From: Marinibium conchae
GTDB lineage: Bacteria > Pseudomonadota > Gammaproteobacteria > Enterobacterales > Alteromonadaceae
Assembly: GCF_015595035.1 (NCBI RefSeq)
Contig: NZ_JADNRN010000004.1
Location: 124,001 to 188,000 of the forward strand
Reading direction: 5' to 3'
DNA: 64,000 nt
This document shows, in pieces, positions 20,021 through 29,889 of the stretch (the stretch's first letter is position 1; each line of letters begins with the position of its first letter). The position numbers and the translations under genes are program-made. The notes under the pieces were generated by a model. The model did no database searches and had not been told where the DNA came from. It was given only the letters and a program-made list of their open reading frames with translations.

Positions 20021-20704
20021 ATGATATCGATTGATAATATCTCTAAAAGCTATACAGATGCCGGTGAAACTAGAGTAATACTCAATGAACTTAGCTTGTC
20101 ATTTGAACAAGGTGATTCACTTAGCATACAAGGGGCTTCTGGCTCTGGAAAGTCGACCTTACTTCACCTACTCGCTGCCTTAGATAAACCTGATAGCGGT
20201 AAAATTATGCTTCAACATGAAGACTGCATGCTTAACTTAAGCACCTTCAGTGAAAAGCAAGCAGACCAATATCGTAAGCATCATGTAGGATTGATTTTTC
20301 AAAGGTTTAACCTAATCGACTGTATCTCAGTATGGGATAACGTCAAGCTACCTATTCAAATAAGTAAAGGCACCTACGGCGAAGAAAGTGATGCCTTCCT
20401 TAAGGAACTTCTCTCCTCATTAGGCGTTTATCAACATCGTCACAAGCTTCCTAATCGTTTATCCGGCGGTGAACAACAGCGCGTTGCGATTGCGCGGGGT
20501 TTGGCACATAAGCCCCCCTTATTACTAGCAGATGAGCCAACTGGTAATTTGGATGGCAAGAATTCTGATAGTGTCAGCCACTTGCTAGTTGAAACTTGTA
20601 AAGCTCAAAATACCGCTCTATTAATGGTGACTCATAGCCAAAAAGTGGCTCGTTTAACTGAGCAACAATGGTATTTGGAAGACGCTCGATTGCGAGCCAT
20701 TTAA
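20021..20704 (+). CDS. ABC transporter ATP-binding protein, LolD/MacB type (AttE-like)
   Basis: The 227-residue ATPase has Walker A GASGSGKST (38-46), signature LSGGEQQ (147-153), Walker B LLLADEP (167-173) and the H-loop VTHS. The QRFNLID and ADEPTGNLD phrases are typical of the type VII (MacB/LolD) ABC class. It is followed after 4 bases by an FtsX-type permease and then an AttH-like lipocalin protein. It therefore likely powers envelope lipid or peptide extrusion rather than import. Confidence 0.93.
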   Translation: MISIDNISKSYTDAGETRVILNELSLSFEQGDSLSIQGASGSGKSTLLHLLAALDKPDSGKIMLQHEDCMLNLSTFSEKQADQYRKHHVGLIFQRFNLIDCISVWDNVKLPIQISKGTYGEESDAFLKELLSSLGVYQHRHKLPNRLSGGEQQRVAIARGLAHKPPLLLADEPTGNLDGKNSDSVSHLLVETCKAQNTALLMVTHSQKVARLTEQQWYLEDARLRAI

Positions 20705-20708
20705 CTCA

Positions 20709-23273
20709 ATGTATTGGCCATTCTTAGGTGTTTTACTTGCTAGTTATCGGAACAGCAAATTTAGTTTGCTGATGTTATTGTGTTCATTGATCATAGCCTG
20801 CTCCGGTTTAAGTGCGGTTCTGGTCATTAACAGCAGTGCAAAACAAAGCTACAGCTCAAACGAGCAATTTCTTGTGCCAAATGTTTTTCATCAAATCATC
20901 CCTGCAGGAAACGACAAAATACTCACTAAGCAAGACTATGCCAATTTGCGTCGTGCAGGATTTACAGAGTTAATTGCGATTGCGCAAACCCAACAGCACG
21001 TCTTTGTAGAAGGCAAGCGCATTACCCAACGGCGCATCGAATATACCGGAATCGACACTTATGCATTACTGTCTTATTTGTCTGTGCCAAAAGCACTTTC
21101 ATCTACCTCAACTGAGAATGACAACGAAGACTCTTCACTGCTCAACACCGGTAATTTTTCACAACTCGCTTTTTCATCAACTGACAGGGGCAGCGTTGCA
21201 CTATTGCATCCAGAACTTCATCAAAACCTGATTGATGCTGCAAAAGTAATCCAAGCAAACGATGGGGAATTTAAGACCGAAGATGCACGCATATTGCCTC
21301 AACTACAGAGCCTTGAAAATGCCGCTTTGGGTAATGACATCATTATGGATATTAGTAACTTATTTGCTCTCTATCCTGACTCTCAGCTCAGTTCGTTACT
21401 GGTTATAGGAGAACTTTCACCAACCAGAGTAAGACGTATAAAAGAAGAACTTCCTGAGCATCTAAGCTTGCAACAGTTAAACACAGCGGCGCAAACTAGT
21501 GAGCTCACCAATAGTTTCCATCTAAACTTGATGGCCATGGCTTTACTTATGTTTGTGGTATGTTTATTTATAGTCGTTAATGCGGTCAATCTATTGCTGC
21601 ATGCTCGTTTAGCTTGGTTAAAAATATGTCGCCAGCTCGGCATAGGCCGCCAACAACTATTTCTGGTACAACTATGCGAAGTTGTTATATTGACTCTTAT
21701 CGCGACGATAGCAGGCATGTTGTTGGGTATTGAACTCGCCAAACTAGCATCACCTACAGTCCAATCAACACTTGAGAATCTGTATCAGGTAAATGTAGGC
21801 TTTGGAAATATTTCACTCACTGGTTTGTTCATACAAGTTTTTTTCATCAGTTTATTAGGTTGTGTTGCGGCAAGTATTTTACCCTTGCAAAAACTCAATC
21901 AAGATCTTAGCTCAACTAAAAGCAGTGACCATCCCGCTAGACAAAAACTCTGGACACGCATAACATGGGGGCTTTTTATTGCCTTTTCATTCACGGGCTT
22001 TTTACTCCTTAACTTCGCACAAGCCCTTTGGATGCTTCTTATTGCAACGGCATGCGTTATTTTGGCCGGTTGCTGTGTACTGTTAGTCAATTACCCCTTG
22101 GCATTGAAACAAATCAACAAGTTAATCCCTTCTTCAATGCCCCTACTTAGTATGAGTGCAAAACAAAGCATGGCACTGTCTGGAAAAACCAAAATAGCCT
22201 GCTGTGCTTTTTTTATTGCTGCCACCAGCAATATAGGTATGAATCTGATGGTTGACAGCTTTCGTGGTGCCACCTTCACTTGGTTAGAGCAACGACTAAG
22301 CGCCGACTACTATATTTATTCAAACACCGAGCTAGGCATTAACGACATAGCCGCGGCATCGGGTGTGATTATTCATCAACGTTTCGATAATTACACAAAA
22401 TACCAAGGCAAAGACATCCAGCAGTTTAGCTACCCTTCAACTCCGCGCTATCAAGAGGCGATGTCGTTTTATGACCTAGCACCCGCTTTTCAGCAAAACA
22501 ATATTCAAAATTTGTGGGCCAGCTTCGAAGAAAAAAATGGAGTACTCATAAACCAACAATTTGCATTTGGCTTTGACGTGGGCGCTGGCGATCAAATCGC
22601 GATACCTCACCCTAGCACTGGTCAACTCAACAATTATCTTGTTCTTGGTATTATTTATGACTTTGGCAACCCGAGCCCTCAAGTACTTATGCCGGTAGAT
22701 ATGTTTGATCCCTCTACCTCAGCTTTTTTCATCTATTCGATACAAGCTAATCCCGAACAACTCTCTTCATTTAAAAAAGCCCTTGAAGCTAAGGGTTTAG
22801 ATGCGCAAGATAGAATGATTTCCACAAGCGAACTTCTCAAGTTATCAATGAAGGCTTTCGACGACACTTTTATTATCACCGACGGCTTGAATATCGTTAC
22901 CTTGCTTGTTGCTGCCTTGTCTTTGGCCTGTGCTATCGTTGTGATCATGAATGATGTTCGCCCGCAGAATATGCTGGTTCGCAGCCTCGGTGTGTCGGCA
23001 TTCAAAACTCAAATATTGGCACTCTTTCAATATTTACTTCTTTGCTTTGTCGCACTCATATTTGCTACACCATTTGGTATTTTATTGAGTTGGGTGCTCA
23101 TATTTGAAATCAATTACCAAGCATTCTCTTGGACCTACCCTCTATTGCTCAGCGCAAGCAAAATTGCAAAAGTATACGTCACCAGCCTCTGCGTTGTTTG
23201 TATTGTAATTGCCATACCACTTATTCGTGCGGGTAAAAGACCGCTAATAAGTGATATTCGACAAATGAACTGA
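20709..23273 (+). CDS. FtsX-family ABC permease, large form
   Basis: The 854-residue permease has an N-terminal helix followed by a large periplasmic domain, then helix groups near residues 275-390 and 415-465. A second periplasmic domain (about 500-710) and a last helix group (710-840) follow. This is the duplicated FtsX-like arrangement seen in AttF/AttG-type and MacB-like systems. It lies 4 bases after the ATPase gene. In AttEFGH systems the permease is encoded by two genes; here a single long protein may do both jobs. Confidence 0.87.
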   Translation: MYWPFLGVLLASYRNSKFSLLMLLCSLIIACSGLSAVLVINSSAKQSYSSNEQFLVPNVFHQIIPAGNDKILTKQDYANLRRAGFTELIAIAQTQQHVFVEGKRITQRRIEYTGIDTYALLSYLSVPKALSSTSTENDNEDSSLLNTGNFSQLAFSSTDRGSVALLHPELHQNLIDAAKVIQANDGEFKTEDARILPQLQSLENAALGNDIIMDISNLFALYPDSQLSSLLVIGELSPTRVRRIKEELPEHLSLQQLNTAAQTSELTNSFHLNLMAMALLMFVVCLFIVVNAVNLLLHARLAWLKICRQLGIGRQQLFLVQLCEVVILTLIATIAGMLLGIELAKLASPTVQSTLENLYQVNVGFGNISLTGLFIQVFFISLLGCVAASILPLQKLNQDLSSTKSSDHPARQKLWTRITWGLFIAFSFTGFLLLNFAQALWMLLIATACVILAGCCVLLVNYPLALKQINKLIPSSMPLLSMSAKQSMALSGKTKIACCAFFIAATSNIGMNLMVDSFRGATFTWLEQRLSADYYIYSNTELGINDIAAASGVIIHQRFDNYTKYQGKDIQQFSYPSTPRYQEAMSFYDLAPAFQQNNIQNLWASFEEKNGVLINQQFAFGFDVGAGDQIAIPHPSTGQLNNYLVLGIIYDFGNPSPQVLMPVDMFDPSTSAFFIYSIQANPEQLSSFKKALEAKGLDAQDRMISTSELLKLSMKAFDDTFIITDGLNIVTLLVAALSLACAIVVIMNDVRPQNMLVRSLGVSAFKTQILALFQYLLLCFVALIFATPFGILLSWVLIFEINYQAFSWTYPLLLSASKIAKVYVTSLCVVCIVIAIPLIRAGKRPLISDIRQMN

Positions 23274-23282
23274 GCGAGCACT

Positions 23283-24557
23283 ATGAAAAATAACCGTCCT
23301 TTTATGTCGTTCAACTTTAAAACGCTTTGCTTTCTAGCCATTGTGTTGATTGTTAGTGTACTAATTTTAGTAAATACAAAGAGTTCACCTAAAGCCCTTG
23401 ATGGCAACGCTTCCGAAGCAACAAATTCACAAAGCACAGCTTTGTTCGGACGTAGCTTCCAGTCATCAGATAACAATCCTATGACTGCGGGTAAAAAAGC
23501 GGACCCCAACTATACAATCACTTTTCCAAAAGACCATGGTTCGCACAATGATTTTGACATTGAGTGGTGGTATCTAACCGCCAACTTAAAAGATGAAAAA
23601 GGTAAAGACTACGACTTGCAATGGACACTATTCCGCTTCAAAAATATGATGAATCACGAGCCAAATAGTAGTTGGGCGAACGAGCATAGCTATATGGCGC
23701 ACGCCTCAGTGCATTCAGGAGAGCATCATTGGTTCAGTGAAAAGTTTGCGCGTGGCGGAACAGGTATCGCAGCAGCGAGTTCATCTGATGATATTAAAGA
23801 TGTTTTCTCACTTTTTATTGACGATTGGCAGTGGAGAAATAGCCAAGAGAGTTTTGCTTTGCTTCCAGCGCAACTGAATTTTAACGTGAATTTGGTGAAA
23901 CAAGACGTAGCAAGAAAGGCAGTAAGCAATGAAGTTCCATCGACTCTATCTCTCACTTTGGCATTGGAAAACAAAGGTCCGTTTGTGTTGCAAGGTGAAC
24001 AGGGTTACAGCATCAAATCAGGAAATGCTCAACATGCATCTCATTATTATAGTGCCCCATTTATTGAAATTGAGGGCCGTATTACCCCGGTCTTTAACGA
24101 CTCTGAAAGCACAAGGTCTAGCGATCTACTCCCGATGAAAGTTCAGGGAAAGGCTTGGTTTGACCAAGAATGGACATCACAGCTTTTGGATGAGGAAACT
24201 CTCGGCTGGGACTGGTTGTCATTACACCTAGACAATGGCGAAAAAATCATGGCTTTCCGTATGCGTTTAGCTTCGCAAGAAGACTATATCACTGGCACTC
24301 TTATTTCGCCTACTGGCAAAGCAAAACACCTAACACCCTCAGATCTATCACTTGAGCCGGTAGAACATATCATCGTTGGCAGCAAATCCTTTCCGCTAGT
24401 GTGGCGTTTACTTATTCCAGACGAAAACATCAACCTAATGATTCAAGCTAAAAAGGAAGACCAGTATAACCCAGCCTTGCTGCCCTATTATGAAGGAGGC
24501 GTGCTGGTAAGCGGCTCGGAATCTGGTGAAGGTTTCTTAGAGCTCACCGGATATTAA
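23283..24557 (+). CDS. AttH-like lipocalin/CrtC-fold envelope protein
   Basis: The 424-residue protein has an N-terminal signal anchor (about 11-27). A two-domain lipocalin-like body follows, with the signature FDIEWWYLTANLKDEKG and, in the second half, AWFDQEWTSQLLDEETLGWD. This is the carotenoid 1,2-hydratase (CrtC)/AttH fold. Family knowledge: AttH is the periplasmic partner of the AttEFG ABC system; no carotenoid genes are nearby, so hydratase activity is not implied. It lies 10 bases after the permease gene. Confidence 0.88.
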   Translation: MKNNRPFMSFNFKTLCFLAIVLIVSVLILVNTKSSPKALDGNASEATNSQSTALFGRSFQSSDNNPMTAGKKADPNYTITFPKDHGSHNDFDIEWWYLTANLKDEKGKDYDLQWTLFRFKNMMNHEPNSSWANEHSYMAHASVHSGEHHWFSEKFARGGTGIAAASSSDDIKDVFSLFIDDWQWRNSQESFALLPAQLNFNVNLVKQDVARKAVSNEVPSTLSLTLALENKGPFVLQGEQGYSIKSGNAQHASHYYSAPFIEIEGRITPVFNDSESTRSSDLLPMKVQGKAWFDQEWTSQLLDEETLGWDWLSLHLDNGEKIMAFRMRLASQEDYITGTLISPTGKAKHLTPSDLSLEPVEHIIVGSKSFPLVWRLLIPDENINLMIQAKKEDQYNPALLPYYEGGVLVSGSESGEGFLELTGY

Positions 24558-24612
24558 TCATAAACAAGCAAGTGAACGCGCCCTATCAATACTAATCGGT
24601 ATGAAGCACTCT

Positions 24613-25227
24613 CTAGTTAGGGCGTTTATTGTTAAGTATTTCACCTAAGCTAGCATACTGATTTGCCCCTAAGCGGGCCAGTGGATTTACTTTTAAGGCA
24701 TCAATACTTAGCCGACCTTTTTCATCTTCACCGCAAACAGCATCGTCGATATAGATTGATAAAATTTCAACGAACACAAGTTGCTGTGGCGCGTTACCTA
24801 TCTCTTGGGTGTCATATACTTTGCAATAAAAAGCAATGGGGCATGCCGTTACGCGAGGAAGTTTCCAGTTTTCGTGTTTACATGTTACGAGACCGCTATG
24901 CTCTAGCTCACTCTCACCATAGTCCAGCGTTGCTGCTGTTGCAGTTACATCGGCGGCCATATCTGCGGAAGCAATATGCACGACACAAAAGCTCCCTTTA
25001 GTTAAGTTTTCAGCGGTATCCTTGGGCCCACCGCTCGGCTTTTTACCCATAGATAAAACACAAAGAGGCGGATCACTAGCAATGGCGTTAAAATAAGAAA
25101 AAGGCGCTAAGTTATGGCTGGCATCAGTATTTTCCGACAGCACCCAGGCTATAGGCCTTGGTATAATGCTTTGCGTCATTAAGTGGTAAACACTACTACT
25201 TGATAACAGGCCTAAGTCAATATTCAT
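24613..25227 (-). CDS. flavin reductase-like FMN-binding protein
   Basis: The 204-residue protein has the split-barrel FMN-binding pattern: TQSIIPRPIAWVLSENT, then NLAPFSYFNAIASDPPLCVL, and FCVVHIASADMAADV. Family knowledge: DIM6/NTAB-type flavoproteins reduce FMN or act as oxidoreductases; the partner is unknown. Its ATG overlaps the phosphatase stop by one base (TAATG), which indicates translational coupling. Confidence 0.87.
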   Translation of the reverse strand: MNIDLGLLSSSSVYHLMTQSIIPRPIAWVLSENTDASHNLAPFSYFNAIASDPPLCVLSMGKKPSGGPKDTAENLTKGSFCVVHIASADMAADVTATAATLDYGESELEHSGLVTCKHENWKLPRVTACPIAFYCKVYDTQEIGNAPQQLVFVEILSIYIDDAVCGEDEKGRLSIDALKVNPLARLGANQYASLGEILNNKRPN

Positions 25228-26564
25228 TATTTAACACTACCAAGCACAGCAAATATTTTTTCGGCGATATCAGTATTATTTAGATTGCCAGCAAAGTTTT
25301 CTGAACCAGGCCCAAAAGCGTAAACTTCTACATCAACACCGGTATGCCCAGATGTTGTCCAACCAGTATTGGTTCGAGCATCTATAATCAATTTCAACAC
25401 ACCCTCTCGCTCTCGTAGTGTCATTTTCGAATTAAGCGTACTTACTAGATTGATTTCTTCGTCAGTTAATGCAAAGCCAAACTCTTGTTCAACATACAAG
25501 GCCATATCTTCCTGCTCAAGAACAGCTTCAGATATTGCCGTGACCGACGATTTCATATTATGAATAAATTCCGGACTCCAACGATAATCACCATTCGCAC
25601 CGATAGTCAGACCACCAGTACTGTGATCAGCGGTTAAAATCACCAGCGTATCCGGGTTAGCGGCAACATAGTTTTTCAATAAAAGCATCGTTTGTTCAAG
25701 ATCTTCCATTTCTTTCATCGCTGAAGCAATATCATTGGCATGCCCTGCCCAATCGACTTGACTAGCTTCAACTAGCAAGAAAAAGCCTTTTGCATTTTCT
25801 AACTGCGATATCGCTGCCTCTGTCATCATCGACAGACGGTGCTCATTTGTGTCATCCAATGCTTTCGGTAAGCCAACATCAGCGAACAAACCCAACGTTG
25901 GTTTACCTTTTGGAAGAGAAAGTAAATCAGTGTATGAATCAGCGTATTGATAGCCTTGAGCTTTAAATTCATCAACAAGATTACGGTCTTCTCGGATGAA
26001 ATAACGCCAGCCACCGCCAAGCATAACGTCTGCTACCATTGCATCGCCTAGCCTATCATCAAGGAAGGAGTCTGCGATGGCATCATAGTTCCTTCTCGAT
26101 TCATTGTGAGCAATATATGAAGCGGGTGTGGCATGTACAATTTGCGAGGTAACTGCTACACCTGTCTTTTTACCTAAACGCTTCGCTCTGTGCAGCACAG
26201 ACTCAACGGGCTGTTTATTTACATCTAAACCAATCGCACCGTTGTAGGTTTTCACGCCGGCGGCAAGCGCGGTTGCACTCGCAGCTGAATCTGTCACATA
26301 GCCTGATACAGGCGCCGGATAAGTTCTTGCCGTACCCACAAGAAACTCATCTAACACCGTAGGTTCAATCATTGGCGTTTCTGGCAGGTCTTTGTATAAA
26401 CGATATGCGGTGGTATACGCTGGACCCATACCGTCGGCGACAACCATTATGATGTTTTTAGGCACAACATCAGTATCACTTTTCTCTGGCGTAGAACCAC
26501 AAGCACTCAACAATAAGGTGCTTGCAGACGCCAATGAGATAAAGGCAATATTTTTTAGTTTCAT
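25227..26564 (-). CDS. lipoprotein alkaline phosphatase (PhoA superfamily)
   Basis: I chose the ATG at 26564 rather than a TTG four codons upstream. The 445-residue product has a lipoprotein signal with lipobox LLLSAC (C22). Catalytic elements are VADGMG (metal ligand Asp), S93 in VTDSAASAT, EASQVDWAGHAND and TADHSTGGLT. Family knowledge: it removes phosphate from organic esters in the periplasm or at the outer membrane. A TATAAT -10 box lies about 60 bases upstream on the minus strand (26622-26627). I saw no convincing Pho box. Confidence 0.93.
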   Translation of the reverse strand: MKLKNIAFISLASASTLLLSACGSTPEKSDTDVVPKNIIMVVADGMGPAYTTAYRLYKDLPETPMIEPTVLDEFLVGTARTYPAPVSGYVTDSAASATALAAGVKTYNGAIGLDVNKQPVESVLHRAKRLGKKTGVAVTSQIVHATPASYIAHNESRRNYDAIADSFLDDRLGDAMVADVMLGGGWRYFIREDRNLVDEFKAQGYQYADSYTDLLSLPKGKPTLGLFADVGLPKALDDTNEHRLSMMTEAAISQLENAKGFFLLVEASQVDWAGHANDIASAMKEMEDLEQTMLLLKNYVAANPDTLVILTADHSTGGLTIGANGDYRWSPEFIHNMKSSVTAISEAVLEQEDMALYVEQEFGFALTDEEINLVSTLNSKMTLREREGVLKLIIDARTNTGWTTSGHTGVDVEVYAFGPGSENFAGNLNNTDIAEKIFAVLGSVK

Positions 26565-26830
26565 ATTAAGACTCAAAATAGAAAAACAACTAAGACGAAC
26601 AGGTCGTCAACATTTACCCAAATTATACACGTTATTCAGCGGAATGAAGCAGCGATGTTTAACTCAACATTAGAAAATTGTTACAGAATATCTTTAGTAA
26701 ATTAATCATAGAGTTAGCTCCTTGTTTTGCATCATTATCGAATGAGCGACTAGCCCCTCCCACTTAACATTCACCAAACATATAATGAAGATAGTTTTCA
26801 TAATCTATTTTTATTTAACGAACGGATTTA

Positions 26831-26871
26831 GGATGTTTAGGTCGTCAGCGAGTCAGTATGTATAAACATCC
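26831..26871. promoter_or_regulatory. 9-bp inverted repeat upstream of aceA
   Basis: GGATGTTTA (26831-26839) and TAAACATCC (26863-26871) are perfect complements 23 bases apart, ending about 65 bases before the aceA start. It lies in the 370-base aceA upstream region, which holds no gene that I can support. It could be a regulator site or a leader hairpin. Confidence 0.4.
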
Positions 26872-26936
26872 ACTCGCAACTATTAATAAATTTTACAACA
26901 TTCATGTTTACAGAAGAGTAACAAGGGGAAACAACC

Positions 26937-28538
26937 ATGTCACAGTATCAAAAAGATGTAGCAGCCATGACGGAATTGAAGAACAAACAGGGAGCTCCTT
27001 GGAATGCAATAAGCCCAGAGTATGCGGCAAGAATGAAAGCACAGAATCGCTTCAAAACAGGCCTCGATATAGCCCGTTACACTGCTGCTATTATGCGTAA
27101 AGATATGGCCGAATATGATCAAGATTCGTCACAATATACCCAGTCTTTAGGTTGTTGGCATGGATTTATAGGGCAACAAAAAATGCTTGCCGTGAAAAAG
27201 CATCAAGGTACCACTAATAAAAGCTACTTATATTTGTCAGGTTGGATGGTAGCTGCTTTACGCTCAGAATTCGGCCCACTACCCGACCAGTCTATGCATG
27301 AAAAAACATCTGTGTCGTCGCTGATCGAAGAGCTTTATACTTTCTTACGTCAAGCGGATGCACGAGAGCTAGGCAAATTATTTGACGAGCTTGATGCAGC
27401 AAGAGCAGCTGGCAAAGACACCAGTGCGATACAAACACAAATTGATGAATATGAAACTCACGTTGTACCGATCATAGCTGATATTGATGCCGGTTTTGGT
27501 AATGAAGAAGCTACCTATCTGCTAGCTAAGAAAATGATTGAAGCAGGCGCTTGCTGTATACAAATAGAAAATCAGGTGTCTGATGCTAAGCAATGCGGTC
27601 ACCAAGATGGCAAAGTAACCGTGCCACACGAGGACTTCTTAGCTAAAATTAATGCCGTGCGTTATGCATTTCTTGAGCTAGGCGTTGACGATGGCGTTAT
27701 TGTTGCTAGAACCGACTCACTAGGTGCTGGCCTGACGCAAAAAATTCCTGTATCACAGTCTAAAGGCGATTTAGCTGCGCAATACAATGCTTTCTTAGAA
27801 ACCACACCGGTCAACTCAGTAGATGATCTTGGTGAAGGTGATTCGGTACTAAAACTAGATGGTAAGCTTGTGAAACCTGTTCGCCTTCCAAATGGTCTAT
27901 ATAAGTTCAAAGAAAATACGGGCTTTGATCGAGTAGTACTAGATTGCGTTACTTCACTACAAAATGGTGCTGATTTATTATGGATAGAGACTGAGAAGCC
28001 ACATGTGGGTCAGATCGGTGATATGGTTCGCGCTATCAGAGAGCAAGCACCAAATGCCAAGCTAGTTTACAACAATAGTCCGTCGTTTAACTGGACACTA
28101 AACTTCCGTCAACAGGTATTTGATGCCTGGGCTGAAGCTGGAAAAGACTTGTCAGACTACGACCGCGCTCTGCTCATGTCGGCACAATATGACAGCAGTG
28201 AGTTGGCCTTAGAGGCTGACGAAAAAGTCAGAACTTTCCAAGCAGATGCTGCAAGGGAAGCGGGTATTTTCCATCACTTGATTACACTACCTACCTATCA
28301 TACAGCGGCATTGTCTACCGACAACTTAGCGAAAGGCTACTTCGGTGACGAAGGCATGCTGGCTTATGTGAAAGGAGTTCAGCGCCAAGAGTTGCGTCAA
28401 GGCTTAGCATGTGTGAAGCACCAAGCAATGGCTGGCTCAGACCTCGGAGACACTCACAAAGAATATTTCTCCGGTGATCAGGCCCTTAAAGCTTCAGGTG
28501 AAGATAACACCATGAATCAATTCGATGTAGTTGCATAA
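26937..28538 (+). CDS. aceA: isocitrate lyase, long form
   Basis: This 533-residue enzyme is about 100 residues longer than E. coli AceA and matches the long form seen in Pseudomonas and marine gammaproteobacteria. The catalytic cysteine motif is KQCGH (C220; KKCGH in E. coli). Active-site blocks ADIDAGFGNEEATYLL and NNSPSFNWTLNF are present. Family knowledge: it cleaves isocitrate to glyoxylate and succinate, the first step of the glyoxylate shunt. A strong terminator follows, and malate synthase lies two genes on. Confidence 0.97.
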   Translation: MSQYQKDVAAMTELKNKQGAPWNAISPEYAARMKAQNRFKTGLDIARYTAAIMRKDMAEYDQDSSQYTQSLGCWHGFIGQQKMLAVKKHQGTTNKSYLYLSGWMVAALRSEFGPLPDQSMHEKTSVSSLIEELYTFLRQADARELGKLFDELDAARAAGKDTSAIQTQIDEYETHVVPIIADIDAGFGNEEATYLLAKKMIEAGACCIQIENQVSDAKQCGHQDGKVTVPHEDFLAKINAVRYAFLELGVDDGVIVARTDSLGAGLTQKIPVSQSKGDLAAQYNAFLETTPVNSVDDLGEGDSVLKLDGKLVKPVRLPNGLYKFKENTGFDRVVLDCVTSLQNGADLLWIETEKPHVGQIGDMVRAIREQAPNAKLVYNNSPSFNWTLNFRQQVFDAWAEAGKDLSDYDRALLMSAQYDSSELALEADEKVRTFQADAAREAGIFHHLITLPTYHTAALSTDNLAKGYFGDEGMLAYVKGVQRQELRQGLACVKHQAMAGSDLGDTHKEYFSGDQALKASGEDNTMNQFDVVA

Positions 28539-28568
28539 ACACACTACCTCTAAACATCTCTTGTTCAG

Positions 28569-28589
28569 CGCCCTTCGGGGCGTTTTTTT
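28569..28589 (+). terminator. intrinsic terminator of aceA
   Basis: CGCCC (28569-28573) pairs with GGGCG (28578-28582) around a stabilising TTCG tetraloop and is followed by seven T. Confidence 0.85.
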
Positions 28590-28786
28590 GTTTTATCAAT
28601 TACTAACTGATATAAATCAATTACTTCTGATTTGCACTACCAAGGTATTATCAATCCGTTCTTGTTTATGCTTATATAATAGCTACCGACATATTTCTCC
28701 CCGGCCTTCGATTTGATAGAATTAAACAAAAGCAAGGGATGGCGAGCCTCATAACCCGTTAACCCAACAACCAATGGATATAGAAA

Positions 28787-29740
28787 TTGAATATTGCAAA
28801 AGTTGATTTGAACCTCTTAGTTTATCTGGATGTGCTACTGAGAGAAGGAAGTGTTACTAAAGCCGCGAATCAACTCAGTATCACGCAGCCAGCAATGAGT
28901 AATGGCTTAAAACGTTTGCGTGATCTGTTTAAAGACCCTCTTTTGGTGCGAACCAGTGATGGTATGACACCAACCAAACGAGCCTTGGAACTGCAGCCCG
29001 TGATCAGAGATGTTCTTAGTAAACTCGAATCGTCTATTCAGCCTGAAGTTGAATTTAGCCCAGAAACAAGTGTTCGTACTTTTCGCATAATGACCAGTGA
29101 TTATGCGGAGTCCACCTTACTACTTGAATTGATTGGCAGACTCGCGACACTTGCGCCAAATATCACGCTAGACCTAATAACACCAAGTGATGTGACTTTT
29201 CATGACGTTGAGCAAGGAAAGGTAGATATGGCAATAAATCGTTTCGATGAACTACCTCTTTCCTTCCACCAAAAAGTAATTTGGTACGACTCATTCTCGT
29301 GTGTCATTAGTAGCGATCATCCGTTAAAAAGCCATTTTGACTTAAGCGCGTACTTAAAGGGTCAACACATTTGGGTGAGTAAAACAGGATTCGGTGTTGG
29401 CGTTGGTATCGACCCGAACGAAGTACAAAAGCTTGGATGGGTTGATGCTGAGCTAACCAAAATAGGAAAACAACGTGATATTCGCGTATTCACTCGTCAC
29501 TACCATGCAGCCCTTCAGTTAGCTAAAACGCAGAACCTCATCGCTACGTTACCAACCAAAGCGGCCAAAATATTCAAAGACGACCCCAGCGTTACAGTAG
29601 TAGAACCCCCCTTTGATATTCCCCCGATTGCCTTAAAAATGGCATGGAGTGCGTTATTGCATCATGACGCTGGCCATATTTGGCTACGTAGGCTAATTAC
29701 TGACGTCGCAAATGCCATGAATAGCGAATATCAGGGCTAA
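28787..29740 (+). CDS. LysR-type transcriptional regulator
   Basis: The 317-residue protein appears to start at TTG 28787 (a GGAT element lies about 8 bases upstream). The helix-turn-helix (residues about 4-62) reads LNLLVYLDVLLREGSVTKAA and continues with ITQPAMSNGLKRLRDLF, as in LysR/NodD-like regulators. The rest is a periplasmic-binding-protein-like effector domain. It sits between the two glyoxylate-shunt genes in the same direction, so it may control them; the effector is not known. A perfect hairpin overlaps its stop codon. Confidence 0.92.
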   Translation: MNIAKVDLNLLVYLDVLLREGSVTKAANQLSITQPAMSNGLKRLRDLFKDPLLVRTSDGMTPTKRALELQPVIRDVLSKLESSIQPEVEFSPETSVRTFRIMTSDYAESTLLLELIGRLATLAPNITLDLITPSDVTFHDVEQGKVDMAINRFDELPLSFHQKVIWYDSFSCVISSDHPLKSHFDLSAYLKGQHIWVSKTGFGVGVGIDPNEVQKLGWVDAELTKIGKQRDIRVFTRHYHAALQLAKTQNLIATLPTKAAKIFKDDPSVTVVEPPFDIPPIALKMAWSALLHHDAGHIWLRRLITDVANAMNSEYQG

Positions 29741-29751
29741 AGCTAGCCCTG
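29732..29751 (+). terminator. hairpin at the end of the LysR gene
   Basis: CAGGGCTA (29732-29739) and TAGCCCTG (29744-29751) form a perfect 8-bp stem with loop AAGC that includes the stop codon. There is no U-run, so termination strength is uncertain. Confidence 0.4.
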
Positions 29752-29889
29752 TGTAAGCACTTCTGTGACTTTACCATAGTACTATTCATGCAATTTATAG
29801 CAAACATACTTAGCATAAACTAAAACTTTAGCCTTTCCTTCTCTACACTGGTGGCTAAGATCCTAATAGCAACTAAAAAGGCAATGATT

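Noticed and set aside
23283-24557. Carotenoid 1,2-hydratase function
   Set aside because: The fold is CrtC-like but no carotenoid genes are nearby; the ABC context supports an AttH role.
24580-24623. Imperfect GCCCTA/TAGGGC repeat between attH-like and flavin reductase genes as a terminator
   Set aside because: The loop is over 30 bases and no clear U-run follows on either strand.
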